Part shown: positions 31,025 to 41,448 of the stretch, piece after piece
Numbering within the stretch: position 1 is the stretch's first letter
How the letters are laid out: every line of letters starts with the position of its first letter
Assembly (NCBI GenBank): GCA_037355855.1
Contig: CM074758.1
Span: 1,523,001 to 1,587,000, forward strand
Origin: Pseudo-nitzschia pungens
Lineage: Eukaryota; Bacillariophyta; Bacillariophyceae; Bacillariales; Bacillariaceae
Reading direction: 5' to 3'
Length of the DNA stretch: 64,000 nucleotides
Made by a program: the position numbers and the translations under genes
Notes under the pieces: model-generated
Told to the model about the DNA's origin: nothing
Database searches by the model: none
Seen by the model: the letters and a program-made list of their open reading frames with translations, nothing else

Positions 31025-32899
31025 ATGTCCATCTTCATCAAAAAGGCACATTCTGCTCTCAGCAAGAAATCTGCCTCCAAACCTGCCCCTCGCAAGCTCT
31101 CTGTCAAGGAACGCCGGGAACGCCTGGAAGACCTCGATACTGACTCTGATGATAGCGGTTTGCTCAGCATCGAAACGGTTGCTCCAGATCCACCTTTTGC
31201 TGGATTGGAAGAGCTCTTGAAAAAGCGCAATCCCTTCTCCAAGCCAGCAAAACAGAAATTGATTGTCGAGTTTCTGGAAGCTGATCTCTCTCGTCTTACA
31301 ACGAATGAAGCCAAAAAGACTCTGCTTAAAATTCAGCAGGATTTGAAAATCACCAAAGGGAAAGCAAGCAAGTCCTCTCCCAAAATCTGGACCGGTGACT
31401 ACATGGCAGAGGAGCTTGTTGCCATTGTACGAGCCTACGAATCCTACCAATCTTTTGTCGCGTGCAACCGATCCACCAGAAACAAGATTCCAGCAATCGC
31501 CATGTTGGACGATCTCCTGGAGAAATTCTCAATTGAACTGGAGAAGGAACGCACCAAGAAGGAGGCCGTTCTCCGGGCAGAAGCCAAGAAGAAGATTGCA
31601 AAGGCAAAGAAATCTGATGGCGTTCGACCCCAAGAAGAGATCGAGTACGACAAATTTCTCTTGCTTCCGATGCCTTGTCCCAACTGCAAGCACTTCAACA
31701 CCATGCATCTCCAGAGCATAAAAGAAATCGACGAATTCAACCAGCAGGTGGAGGATGAATACCAAAAGAAGAGGCGTCGATACACCTCCCTTTCTGTATC
31801 GCGTCAGCAACAGGAAAAGAAGCCCCGGAAGGGGAAGATCAAGAGTCGGGAGATCGGTTGCTTCTGTTTCAAGGTCAACTGCATGGACATGCCAAATGGA
31901 GGCAATTGTTCTCATTGCAGAAACTCTGCCAACCTCAATGTGAGAGGTGTATGTGCTGATTGTAGTATTTGTGCCTGCGACTGTAGCATTGTATTCGTCG
32001 AATCAGAAAGGAAGGCTATTGCTGATTCGGTGGATCCAAAGGAGAAAGAGTCTCTTCCCCCTACCAATGGAAGAGCATTGCTCCACCACCTCGAAGATAT
32101 ATACGCCTCGAGAGTGAAGGAGGTGTTCCTCGAAAATCCCTCAGCGTCGAAGGAACAGATAGCCAGAGACGCCCATTCCAATACCTTCCATGAAGTTCTT
32201 TCCGATCCCGTTTTTGCAAGCGCAGAAGCGAGAAAGAAACTTCAGGAAGATATGGGTCCACTGGAGACTACCACCAAGGATGGGAAGACTATCGATCAGC
32301 TCCGGGCAGAGAAGAGGGGTGTCACCATGGATCCCACTGGTGGAGACTCCAGATTCTTCCGGAACAGACTCCAGGAACATCCGATGGATCCGACCAGGTT
32401 CCTCCGAAACAGCAATACGGCGAACCCTCTTCCCCTCTCTCCAATCAAATCGATTCGATCGGAGACGCCATCTGGTGGGATCGGATCTTCTGTACAACCA
32501 ATCAGCATCGATGGAGCTGATGGCGTCGGTAAATTGTTGAGTACTCCAATCAAACCAAGCCGTAAATTGTCGAGTGAACGCAGATTGTTGTCGAGTGGTA
32601 CTCCACCAAGCGAATTGTCGAGTGATACTCCTCCCTTCCTTCGATCCATGCGGGAGGCAGCCAATGAGAAGGCCGACTTCCAGGAGAACTCCCAGCCCAC
32701 CCTGGAGATCCTCGATCGGTTGGGAGACACCCTTACTGCTGAAAATAATTCAGCAGAAGCTTCCCGGATCAAGCGCAAGGCAACTGATCTTGCCAAGCGC
32801 GGAAAAGATCCGGAGGAGTGTCTCCCCAAGATGGTGGACTGGTGCAAGCGCCAGAAGATTCCGGCGAAGGACACCCCCGGTGGAACAGAGAAGAAATAA
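31025..32899 (+). CDS. Transposon-borne Cys-rich protein, unknown
   Basis: 624 aa, uninterrupted, starting ACC-ATG-TCC 330 bp inside the left TIR. N-terminal region basic (SALSKKSASKPAPRK). Residues ~60-200 are helical. Residues ~220-330 carry clustered cysteines: CPNCKHF, GCFCFKVNC, GGNCSHCRNS, and GVCADCSICACDCS, suggesting two or more zinc sites. The C-terminal 250 residues are Ser/Pro-rich with repeated RKLSSERRLLSS-like elements, ending in a basic helix (IKRKATDLAKRG). No transposase catalytic motif seen. As it lies between the TIRs and is intact, it is probably an element gene (DNA-binding or regulatory partner) or captured cargo. Family not recognised. Confidence 0.75.
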   Translation: MSIFIKKAHSALSKKSASKPAPRKLSVKERRERLEDLDTDSDDSGLLSIETVAPDPPFAGLEELLKKRNPFSKPAKQKLIVEFLEADLSRLTTNEAKKTLLKIQQDLKITKGKASKSSPKIWTGDYMAEELVAIVRAYESYQSFVACNRSTRNKIPAIAMLDDLLEKFSIELEKERTKKEAVLRAEAKKKIAKAKKSDGVRPQEEIEYDKFLLLPMPCPNCKHFNTMHLQSIKEIDEFNQQVEDEYQKKRRRYTSLSVSRQQQEKKPRKGKIKSREIGCFCFKVNCMDMPNGGNCSHCRNSANLNVRGVCADCSICACDCSIVFVESERKAIADSVDPKEKESLPPTNGRALLHHLEDIYASRVKEVFLENPSASKEQIARDAHSNTFHEVLSDPVFASAEARKKLQEDMGPLETTTKDGKTIDQLRAEKRGVTMDPTGGDSRFFRNRLQEHPMDPTRFLRNSNTANPLPLSPIKSIRSETPSGGIGSSVQPISIDGADGVGKLLSTPIKPSRKLSSERRLLSSGTPPSELSSDTPPFLRSMREAANEKADFQENSQPTLEILDRLGDTLTAENNSAEASRIKRKATDLAKRGKDPEECLPKMVDWCKRQKIPAKDTPGGTEKK

Positions 32900-32929
32900 A
32901 TTTTATGTTTAGTAATTATCTATGATTAG

Positions 32930-33755
32930 TTGTAAATTGTCGCGTCGTTGTATATTGTCGTGTCGTAGATTGTCGGTTGTCCATTGTCGATTGCTGTAGA
33001 TTGTCGATTGCTGTAGATTGTCGTGTTGTTCTTACTGGAGACAAGGTGTAGTTTTTACATGTTGCCAGCAGCAAAATTATGAGCTGCTGCTTGCTGCTCC
33101 TTTTTTTTTATTCTGCTGCTGTTTGCTGCTGTTTGCTGCTGTTTGCTCTGCTGTTTGCTGTTTGCTGGAGTGGATCCGATCGATCGATCGTGTTTGTGTT
33201 CCGGACTTTCGTGTACCGGTATGTTCCATATCCAGACTTGTAGACCTACAATAGATAAAGAGAGGTCCAACACCTCTGAATCCCAGCAGTTCTCCTATAC
33301 ATGGACGCGTCGGTCGACTTCAATCCCAGGAGTTGACGCGTCGGTCGACTTCAGTCCCAGCAGTTCTTCTATACTTTGCGGAGTCCGCCGACTTCAATCC
33401 CACCATCTGGGTGTCCAAGGTTTTCTATTGTACCTATGTTCGATATCCACAAATGGAGATGAATATAATCGAATCCCACAAGTGTTCGATACTTAGATGT
33501 GGGAGTGACACGGGAGTGACACGGAGTGATCGACTGCCAGCAGCGCTATTGGGTACAATCGAAAACCTATTTCGAAGCAAACTGGAGCAAGCAGCAAGCA
33601 ACTCTAATTCATTATTTCTATTTTTGCAACTCTGCAAAAGCAAAATCCACTAAACTACCACTAACAAATAGAACCAAAATCGAAATCGACCATGGTGGAG
33701 ACGCGACAATCTTCTAGTGCTGGAGACACGACAATCGACTATAGCGCTCGGCGCT
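32930..33755. repeat. Repetitive spacer between the two transposon genes
   Basis: Begins with at least six TTGTCG-containing units (32936-33028). Then come CTGCTGTTTGCTG-type repeats (33070-33170) and two to three copies of a GACGCGTCGGTCGACTTCA motif (33300-33400). It ends with inverted CGACAAT copies (33704-33737). So TTGTCG blocks face each other across the spacer, each next to the 3' end of one gene. Confidence 0.7.
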
Positions 33756-34907
33756 TCAGGGGATTACAACCCCGGGGTAGGTACCATCGACACTGTATCC
33801 ACAGTGAGCAAAGGTCCCGTCGAACGGACCGATTGCTCCTGCAGCTCTGTAGATCTGTTGCTCTAGATCTACCAAATCTAGCTCGCCTCTTGTATTGATC
33901 TTGAGGTAGTTGACTAACTGACAGATGATATACTCTGTCGGTCCGTACTTCGGTTGATAGGGAGGCCGGGGGACAACGTTGTATCTCGTCGGTCCCTCCC
34001 TGTCGAAAATGGTGTTGTAGACAATTGGAGCAGCGTGGCTGCTCAAGTTGTCCCACATAAAGACTCTCCAGTCGTCTGTTTCTGGCACTCGCTGTTCGCC
34101 TTCAAAAGAAGAGCAGATAGTGCCTACAAAGGAAGCAAACGCGTCCCCCGTAGTTCCAGGGTTTCTGCTCACCCGTACCCATCGACGAGGATGAGCAACA
34201 CTCCCTGATAAATTGTTGGGTACAGTGGGGTCTCCAGCCTCCACAGCAATAATCACTGTAAGTTTCTGCCCTTTTGCGTAGTTGCCGATACTTCGAACTC
34301 TCCGAAAACTAACTGCCCAAGCCTTGCTGCGATTCAGTCTCCGTGTTTCCATGGCGAACTCGTCAATATCGATGAGGCGCTTTCTGGGAATGCCAGCAAT
34401 GCCAGATGGCAATGGTCTGTTCCAGAACAACCATTCCTTCCTCTTGTTTGTTGGAGTGTAAGCCCGGTAAGATTCGATACTGCCTTTCTTTTGTGTGATA
34501 TTCATCTCTTGTAACCGGTGTGAGAGGAGCTGCCGGCTGTAGATTCCTCCCCCCTCATTGTAAATAAACATTGCCATCTCGTCAAGTGTGGCCTGTGGCC
34601 AAATAACAAGACAGAGCATAAGGAGGGTCAAATCTGTACCTACTAGCTCTGTCTTGTCTTTGTTGCCGGTCATCCGATGGGGATGAAGTTGTTTCTTCCA
34701 CCGGAAGAGCGTTGCTCTCGCAACAGGTACAGGTAAGCCTGCTTCGTGATCCTCCAGTATCTCTCGACGCCGCCATACTGGATATCCCTGAGCTCCTCCT
34801 CTTTTAGGGTGAGGCCCCTCCTGCCTCTGTTGCCCTAACTCCCTGCTAAGTTGCAGTTTGCTACGCGCTTTGGCTCTGGTATCTGCCGGATCCACCACCA
34901 TGGTCAA
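33756..34907 (-). CDS. DD38E transposase, IS630/Tc1/mariner superfamily
   Basis: 383 aa, intact. N-terminal helix-turn-helix region (RRREILEDHEAGLPVPVARATLFRWKK) for TIR binding. Catalytic triad: D in RLIDIDEFAMET, D in FMWDNLSSH, and E in YGPTEYIICQL; 38 residues separate the second D and the E. The spacing DD38E is less common than DD34D/E. The FxWDNxxxH and YxPxxNxxE-like segments are standard for this superfamily. The gene starts 50 bp inside the right TIR, so the TIR probably provides its promoter. All key residues are intact, so activity is plausible. Confidence 0.9.
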   Translation of the reverse strand: MTMVVDPADTRAKARSKLQLSRELGQQRQEGPHPKRGGAQGYPVWRRREILEDHEAGLPVPVARATLFRWKKQLHPHRMTGNKDKTELVGTDLTLLMLCLVIWPQATLDEMAMFIYNEGGGIYSRQLLSHRLQEMNITQKKGSIESYRAYTPTNKRKEWLFWNRPLPSGIAGIPRKRLIDIDEFAMETRRLNRSKAWAVSFRRVRSIGNYAKGQKLTVIIAVEAGDPTVPNNLSGSVAHPRRWVRVSRNPGTTGDAFASFVGTICSSFEGEQRVPETDDWRVFMWDNLSSHAAPIVYNTIFDREGPTRYNVVPRPPYQPKYGPTEYIICQLVNYLKINTRGELDLVDLEQQIYRAAGAIGPFDGTFAHCGYSVDGTYPGVVIP

Positions 34908-34957
34908 GGTGTTCTCGTCTCGTGTTCTCGTATTGTGATGCGAAGAACTGTGGTGTC

Positions 34958-35176
34958 AAAAAATGTGATTTTTTGTAGAGATTGGAAAGGCACTCGAACA
35001 AGGGGTTTCCACTAACAAAACAGGATGCTATAAGAGGTTATAGGAAATTATCCACTACAAAATAATTTTTTGGCATTGGTATGTTCTCCGTCCCGGCACG
35101 TTGCGTTTTGGTTGGGGAATATTCAGTTCATTTTTGGCCCATAATCGACCAGTCTCAATTGTTATCGGACTCGTAG
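34958..35176 (-). repeat. Right terminal inverted repeat of the DNA transposon
   Basis: Inverted partner of 30480-30696, ending GGACTCGTAG next to TA at 35177-35178. Confidence 0.92.
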
Positions 35177-35178
35177 TA

Positions 35179-36214
35179 ATTACCAACTTGAAACTATTAA
35201 TTTACTCCTACTAAATCTTCCGTGTAAGATATGACTTTTTTTTATTTTTTAGTCCTTTTCAGAATCAAAATATTGCACGTACCGTACTCTCTCATTATCA
35301 TTATTATCATTACTATTTTAACTCGTTGGTTGAATCTGTCATGTCACCGAATCTATCGACAACAATCTCGTTGACCTTGAAAGTATCTCAACAGCAATTT
35401 TTGTAATGGTTGGCAAAATGCCGATAGTTGTTACTCAATGACGTGAAACAGGTCGAAGCCATCCATTTGGTGAGTATGTTATGAATCTGCCCCAAAAATG
35501 GAAGGTGACAAATCCAAACGTCCATATTGTTGTGTCAGCGGATCATCAACATATTAAAGGAAGTGTATAGAAGAGGCTAAATCTCCTCAAGGACAAATAC
35601 CCTGTCGTAGAATATCTCTACTACCGGTATGTCCAACGTGATTTCTCATTTCGTTGGCCTATTGACCACACAAAGCACTTCTTGATTCTGTGAAGGAACA
35701 CAATAAAGAAGTTCGCAACACCGCGAGTGATACAACGGAGGAAATCAATTACTTCCTTTTTCCAAAACGTGACATGGAACATTTGTGCAGGGGAGAAGGG
35801 ATTCATTCCGATCGTTCCATCAAACAACGCGAACATGACGACAGCCAGATGGCTGTGCGCAAGCTGCACTTACGTACTACAAAATAATGACAGAAGACCT
35901 CAGGCCCAATTCCGATAGTCCAGATGGTGCAATGCAATCAAAGGCAGGAAGACAGTGCAGTAAGATACGTTAGGATCATACTTGTATAGACGCTCGGGGG
36001 CATAGTATTCTTAATCTCGATGGTCGTGGATCAAAGATTCTGAACTAGTACAGTTGACAACAAGAGTTGATTTATTTAAAAAACTAAAATCAATGTAGAG
36101 AAATTGGTATGATTGGATATCCGAACTGTTTCTTTTTCGTGTTCATGTCCAGAAAAAAATTACATATTTCATTTTGATCATGTTGTCTATCTGAGCACTG
36201 TGCCAAACCTCGTC
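35179..36214. other. Intergenic, no gene seen
   Basis: AT-rich, with TACCGGTA at 35632. Short frames only. Confidence 0.45.
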
Positions 36215-37782
36215 TTAAAGCAATCCGACTGTTTCGTCCAAACCCAACGCAATGTTTAGGTTTTGTACGGCAGCACCACTGGCACCCTTGCCAAGATTGT
36301 CCAATCGGGCGCACAAGAGAACTTGTTGCGCTTCGTCGTTCGGAAAGACAAATAGTTCCATCTTGTTGGTATCCTTGAGTGTATCGGGTCGCAAAAATGC
36401 ACCGCGCTCGAGAAGTCCGGCTTCCTTCGCATTGGACTCCCCGAGTGGCATGACCGAGACAAAATTAGACCCCTCGTAGTGTTTCGAAAGGACTTCGTGG
36501 ATTTGCTCCCCTGTGGTCCCTTCCTTCAACCAATCGTAGTGAAGGGGCACGGAAACAACCATTCCTTGGGCAAAGGTAGCGATTTGGGGTTGGAAAAGTG
36601 GTTTGCGCCCCAGGGTCGAATACTTGGCCATTTCAGGAAGGTGTTTGTGTGTTAGACCGTATCCATATCCGGCCCATGGTTCCATGGAATCCTTGTCTTC
36701 TCCTTCGAACATTTCCATCATCCCCTTTCCACCACCGGAGTATCCTGAAATAGCGTTGACGGTGAGTGGTGTGCCTTCGGGAATGATACCTGCGTCGGCG
36801 AGCGGTCGGGTCAATCCGATGAAACCGGTGGGGTAGCATCCTGGGTTGGAGATACGTTTGCTTTTGCCCAAATTTTCTCGTTGTTCGGCCGATAACTCTG
36901 TGGAGCGGCGAAACCGAGATGCACGGATCCCGATTGAAACGTTCCGTGTCATGCCAATATATTTTATTGACGTGATTTGTTGTGTAAAATAAGGGCATTC
37001 GTCGTGAAGTTTTGGGTGCATCGAAAGCGACAGCGCAACGTCAAAACGAAATCACAGTTTGTGATGAGCTAGTATTTGACTTGGTTATTATCCACAGAAA
37101 ACAAAGAAGGATTGTCGTGGCAGGATCATTTGGCATCTCGTACTTACCCGGAAATCCATAAGTCCAGCTGTCGTCTACCCGGTAGGCGGTCGATGCATCA
37201 ATGAGAACGGTTCTGTCATTGTCCGACTCGACGAGCCCCGCGGCTTCGATCGAGGCAGCATCGGGAAGGCCTGTTTCGATTGAAAATTGAGAGGAAAGAC
37301 AACAAGAACGGACGATGAGTCGGCGTCGTATTTATCGATTCCTCCTTCTTGTCGCATATAATGGAACACCCCTTGGGTGGCCTCGTAAACTCGAATTGGT
37401 TCTCTCCGACGAAAAATTCCGGAGTCTTTGACAATGGAAACGTTGCCAGTTCCCGTGCATATATATATATATATATTGAATATATATTGAATGTTGCATT
37501 CTGATACGTACACAAAATAACAACATCGGCGTCGTTGATGAATTTTTTCCTGGTGTCGAGATCTTTTCTTAAATCCTGAGGAGGGGAGATGATTTCGAGA
37601 TCATCCCGAGCCTCGATTCGTCCTCGAACTTGCAGTCCCGTCGTACCCGCCTCTCCGTCGATGAACACCTTGTACTTGGCAAACAATTCTGTCGTCGTCG
37701 TCGTCGTCGATCGGAGGGATGAGGGGGCGAAGGCCAAAACGCCTGGGGCACCAGCAAGGATAGCCGCGATGGATAGTTTCAT
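36215..37782 (-). CDS. argC: N-acetyl-gamma-glutamyl-phosphate reductase, plastid
   Basis: Third step of arginine/ornithine synthesis (NADPH reduction of N-acetylglutamyl phosphate). Three exons: 37782-37512, 37270-37148 and 36897-36215, total 1077 nt, 358 aa. Introns 37271-37511 (GTACGT) and 36898-37147 (GTAAGT) restore VVILCLPDAAS and YGFPELSAEQ. The leader [19 protein letters not shown] is a signal peptide with the A-FAP plastid cleavage motif. NADP-binding start: [18 protein letters not shown]. Catalytic Cys in [11 protein letters not shown]. The form ([13 protein letters not shown]) is the short AGPR type found in some bacteria, not the long fungal fusion. The first intron contains an (AT)n run at 37461-37490. 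Confidence 0.93.
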
Positions 37783-39285
37783 TGTGTATTTTCTTGTATT
37801 TTCAAATTTGATGTGTTCAAATAGCAATAATATGCTTTCAAAATTATGGAAAGGAGTCGGTTGATGTCGAAGAATTGAGATTGCATCTGCTTCCTTGACC
37901 GACGACGAGTGTGAAACCGATATTATTATTATTTATATGGTATTATTCTTTTGAAGTGCCAGCAGTTGGCCGATGGGAAGAGGTGAAAATTCACAGGATC
38001 AAAAATATCGCGATCTTGGGAACCCTTCATCAATTGACACGCATTCGTTGGTGGGAACAGCTACGAGTAACCTTACTTGTAGTACGAGTACGGATATTCC
38101 AAACCTGGCAAAGGTACGAGGTTTTGGGGGGAACCTTACCTCTAATCCCTAATGTAATAAATGAGGCAAATCAGTGCATATCCTACCGGTACAGTAAGGT
38201 TATGGTAAGCTTACTCATACGGTAAGTGCATATCAGTGATGACGGGTGCGTCGCTTAAATTACAACCAGGGTGCAAGTTTGGAACCTAAGTTACAGTAAA
38301 ACTTGTTCTGAGTTTCAACCTGGTTGCAAATCAAAGGTCGTAACTTACCCATCATCATGGATATTGGTATCGAGTACGTACAAGTAAGATCTTACTGTAA
38401 GATTCATGTATCGTCCAAAGAGGGAACGGTGTTTTTGCACGAGAGTATCACAAGATTCCAGATGTATTTTGTCACCAATTGACACTAGTAGAGAACATTT
38501 TAAATTTAGTGTAAGAAATAGACTTTCGATATCTTTCTTCAAATGACAACGTTTCAATAAGTCTTATCATATCTTCTTTATTTCCAATTTGTTTTTATAC
38601 GTGGCAAAGGATGTGTTTCTGAGAGCACAAGGGAGGAATGTTGTTTCTATTGCTATTCTCCCACTGCCGCAAGCCCTGCGTGAAAGCCAAGCAAAGACTA
38701 GTATGAAGCCTTTGGGTAGTGAAGAATTCATCGGCAGCAACCGTTCCACTGAAAGAAGTCTTTGCCCCTTACTCATATCATTCGGCCACAAGAACTGTGC
38801 ACTCTGTGGTAGCAAGTTTGGAGGAGTGACCGCTCTGCTTTGTTGGAGTCTTCTTTGAATGGCGATTGCTGGAACGAAGGTGGACACATTCGGACGGCAG
38901 GACTCAGCCTCGCAGACACTCGTTATTTTGCAGCTCCAAACGAAATGGAGTCTCGGATATCCTTCAAACCAACCAGTGGTGAAACTCGATGGCGTGTAAA
39001 GCAATGGGGAGTCAGGGTTGAGACAAAATTTACAACTCATCTACAAACGGTGGTGTCCCGAAAAGATTGCGTGCTTCTACCATGTGATTCTTTTTAAAAA
39101 CTTAATTTCATCTCGTGCCGATGTATTGGATGTTCGTGCCTCGATTGCAAAGTATTGATCAACCCTAGCCGGAAGTCGACGGTGGAAGAGTCGACGGTGG
39201 AAGATTGAAGTCACGGACCAATCAAACTGTTGTTCGTCACCTACACGTACCAGTCAGTGAAATCAAGATACGATCGATGGAGTAA
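37783..39285. other. Intergenic with one ambiguous open region
   Basis: Contains TACCGGTA at 38184. Between 38567 and 39097 both strands are open for 90-157 codons; see the separate entry. Confidence 0.4.
38567..39040 (-). CDS. Unassigned open frame
   Basis: 157 codons without stop, rich in Ser, Leu, Pro and Cys. Plus-strand frames 38589-38858 and 38840-39097 overlap it. None has a motif I recognise. The opposing open frames suggest a relic of a coding repeat rather than a functional gene. Confidence 0.2.
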   Translation of the reverse strand: MSCKFCLNPDSPLLYTPSSFTTGWFEGYPRLHFVWSCKITSVCEAESCRPNVSTFVPAIAIQRRLQQSRAVTPPNLLPQSAQFLWPNDMSKGQRLLSVERLLPMNSSLPKGFILVFAWLSRRACGSGRIAIETTFLPCALRNTSFATYKNKLEIKKI

Positions 39286-39985
39286 TCATTCCCCAGCAAC
39301 CTCCGGCAGAAAGGAGATGGATCCGTCGTCAACGGCGTCGAAAGAGAGCGCCCGGAACCCCCCAAAGTCTTTTGGGCCTCGTTCTTCGGGCGGAAGAAGA
39401 ATTTTCCGCAGGAGATTGTCTTCCGCTTCTAGCCGCCGCCGGCGGCAACCTTCCGGATCTGCTCTGCGAATGACTCCGCTGGACGCGGGGACGAATCCCC
39501 GAACGACGCTCTTGTTGCTCGGACCCGCGAGCCATCGCGAATTGTTGAGGACCCATCCCTTGTGGTTTTTCTGTTCCTGCCGGCGGTAGCGATAGCTCGC
39601 CACGTCCTGCCGCCCCCATTCCCTGCACGCATCTCCGAGGATTCCCTTGCGGACGCAACGATTCGACACGTCGACGAAGCCTACCAGAACAATCCGTCGT
39701 CCCGAGGTGACCACATCGGCCCCGTGCAAAATTTTCCCGCAGTGCAAGACGGCGTCTCCCGCTCGCGACGGACGAATGGCTCCCCCCGGGTGAAGAATGC
39801 CCTCGTCGCAGTCGGAAGGGTCGACGTCCCGGAGAGCATCGTAGAACGTTCCGCCGCCCCGGAATGCTGCTGCTCCAGCGCATCGAAGAAGGAATCCAAT
39901 AGTTCCTGCTGATCCAATCCCCCAGGGAATTGCTCCTTCTCGCCGGCCTGCAACTCTGCATCCCCATCCGCGGACGCTGCAAGCC
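39286..39985 (-). pseudogene. 2-oxoglutarate/Fe(II) oxygenase, C-terminal part
   Basis: The minus strand encodes the end of a prolyl-4-hydroxylase-like domain. It includes AFRGGGTFYDAL and AGDAVLHCGKILHGADVVTSG followed by RRIVLVGFVDVS. This gives the distal iron-binding His (GKILHG) and the Arg that binds 2-oxoglutarate (SGRR). A charged tail of ~120 residues follows. Upstream, a different frame (DQQELLDSFFDALEQQ) must be joined by a frame change or an intron, and the first half of the domain with the HxD motif is missing. Coding stops making sense near 39985, where an unrelated plus-strand fragment begins. Probably a broken gene. Confidence 0.5.
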
Positions 39986-40252
39986 ATGTGGGATGAGTAT
40001 GTGAATGGGATTGGAGGAAGGAAGCCTGCAAGAGAGTTCAATCGGAGGGAGAGGGGTCGCGAGAAGTACAAGTACTCCAGAAGAAAGATTATCTGGGGAT
40101 GTATTGAGCGCTTAACAAGGAGAGGGAATGATCTTAACACAGCCATTAGAAGGATCGAAAGCCACTATGGATCGAACCTGTCAATGACGCAGCTGATTAA
40201 TGCCATGAGACGCGACGAGCGGAACGGAGGAGCTTCCTCTCTTCGAAATTAG
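39986..40252 (+). pseudogene. GCR1_C-like DNA-binding domain fragment
   Basis: About 88 codons: LW/MW-DEYVNGIGGRKPAREF at the start, then KYKYSRRKIIWGCIERL, a helix (RRGNDLNTAIRRIE) and the end MTQLINAMRRDERNGG. The pattern W-x-E-x-x-x-G then YSRRK-x-I and R-x-D-x-R-x-G-G resembles the C-terminal domain of Gcr1-type proteins expanded in diatom mobile elements. No upstream part of the gene exists in this frame. Likely a fragment moved here. Assignment is from memory of the pattern. Confidence 0.4.
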
Positions 40253-40726
40253 TGACTTGTTGTTGGTGATACAGCAGCTGTTGGACAGGGGAAGTACCCC
40301 TGTTGTTGCTGCTATCAGCTGTTTTCAATTTCAAGTTTATTGTTGTCCCTTTGTTTGCTGTCCACCGGGGGATCAGTTCAATCGATTCGGTCGATCGAAT
40401 CGATTTGATCGATCGATGTTTTCGGATCATTTTTTGTCGCCTCCGCCATTACTTGTTGATTGTTGTGTAGTGTAATACATCTGTAGTAGAAAATGTGTAC
40501 ATGTGTACCTTGCAGTCACCTTCATTGCTTTCAAGAGAGAATGGTTGGGGTAGTAGTAGTATTGTCATGTGATGTGATCGACCCATCATTGTCTGCGACT
40601 GCGGCGAGAACCCATGTCAATGATGTGTTTTTTGTTTTGATTTCCACTTGTATTTTTTTTTGAGATGAAATCGAACGGTCTTCATGGATTTTTTTGGCTC
40701 CTCACCTGCTGACTTAGAGCGCTGCT

Positions 40727-40743
40727 GGTGCGCGCAGCGCACC
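40727..40743. repeat. GC-rich hairpin
   Basis: Perfect 7-bp stem GGTGCGC / GCGCACC with loop GCA. Confidence 0.8.
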
Positions 40744-40909
40744 AATGTTATGCGTTACATTGTACGTGTGTTTTGTACTGGTATTTATAGTTGCATTTAA
40801 TTTATATATCAACATGATGTCGTGATGATGTTGGTGTGATGTGATGTGTGTCGCGGGATGCAATTTTGAGGTTTTGTGAGATGGCTGGTCGCAGGGGATA
40901 TCGTATGAT

Positions 40910-40933
40910 GTATGGTATCGATAGATACCATAC
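40910..40933. repeat. 10-bp perfect hairpin
   Basis: GTATGGTATC / GATACCATAC with loop GATA. Confidence 0.85.
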
Positions 40934-40937
40934 ACAT

Positions 40938-41014
40938 TCGTTTCGACGAGCTAAGAGGTCTAATCGTTTCGACGAGCTAAGAGGTCTAATCGTTTCGACG
41001 AGCTAGAGGTCTAA
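40938..41014. repeat. Three tandem 26-bp units
   Basis: Units at 40938, 40964 and 40990, containing CGTTTCGACGAGCTAAGAGG. The third has lost one A. It sits directly after the 10-bp hairpin. Confidence 0.9.
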
Positions 41015-41448
41015 TTTTTGAGTCAGTCAAATTCGTCGACATTCTTCGAACATTCTTTGTAACGCAATGACCGAACAACGGACTTCCGTAGAGGTGGGTA
41101 AGTTAACCTTACGTAAGGCTTACGTGTTGCCGGGCAGGCGGAGAGAAGAATGAGAACGTGACTGACTCGTAATTCCGGAATCGCCATCCGATTTTCATCT
41201 TTGTCGGATTCGGATTCAGCCAGGTTTGTTTCGGTACCCCGTGCTTGTATCGTGCTTCTGGGTTCCGGTATGTTGTTGTCGTGTTTGTAGAGCGAACACA
41301 AAAAGCCATAGTCTTGCATTATTTCACAAACCGTTCTCATAATTTTCTGAACTGATTGGCACGAAACACTCGATCTACAACCCGTCAAGTCAACACGGAA
41401 CCAAACTTATCTCTCACAACCCGATACAAATTTTGAAAGAATACGAAA

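Larger units (their letters stand above)
30480..35176. mobile_element. Two-gene IS630/Tc1/mariner-like DNA transposon with long TIRs
   Basis: A 4697-bp element. Each end carries an inverted copy starting CTACGAGTCCGATAAC and running about 217 bp: the first ~96 bp differ at one base, a ~45-bp middle is diverged with indels, and the inner ~60 bp are again nearly identical. It is flanked by TA at both ends (30478-30479 and 35177-35178), the target used by the Tc1/mariner superfamily. Two convergent genes sit inside: a Cys-rich protein (plus) and a DD38E transposase (minus), each starting 50-330 bp inside a TIR. Confidence 0.92.
40257..41448. other. Intergenic with hairpins and short tandem repeat
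   Basis: No gene seen. Contains the two hairpins and the 26-bp tandem repeat listed next, plus GTTGTTG-type simple sequence at its left end. Confidence 0.5.
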
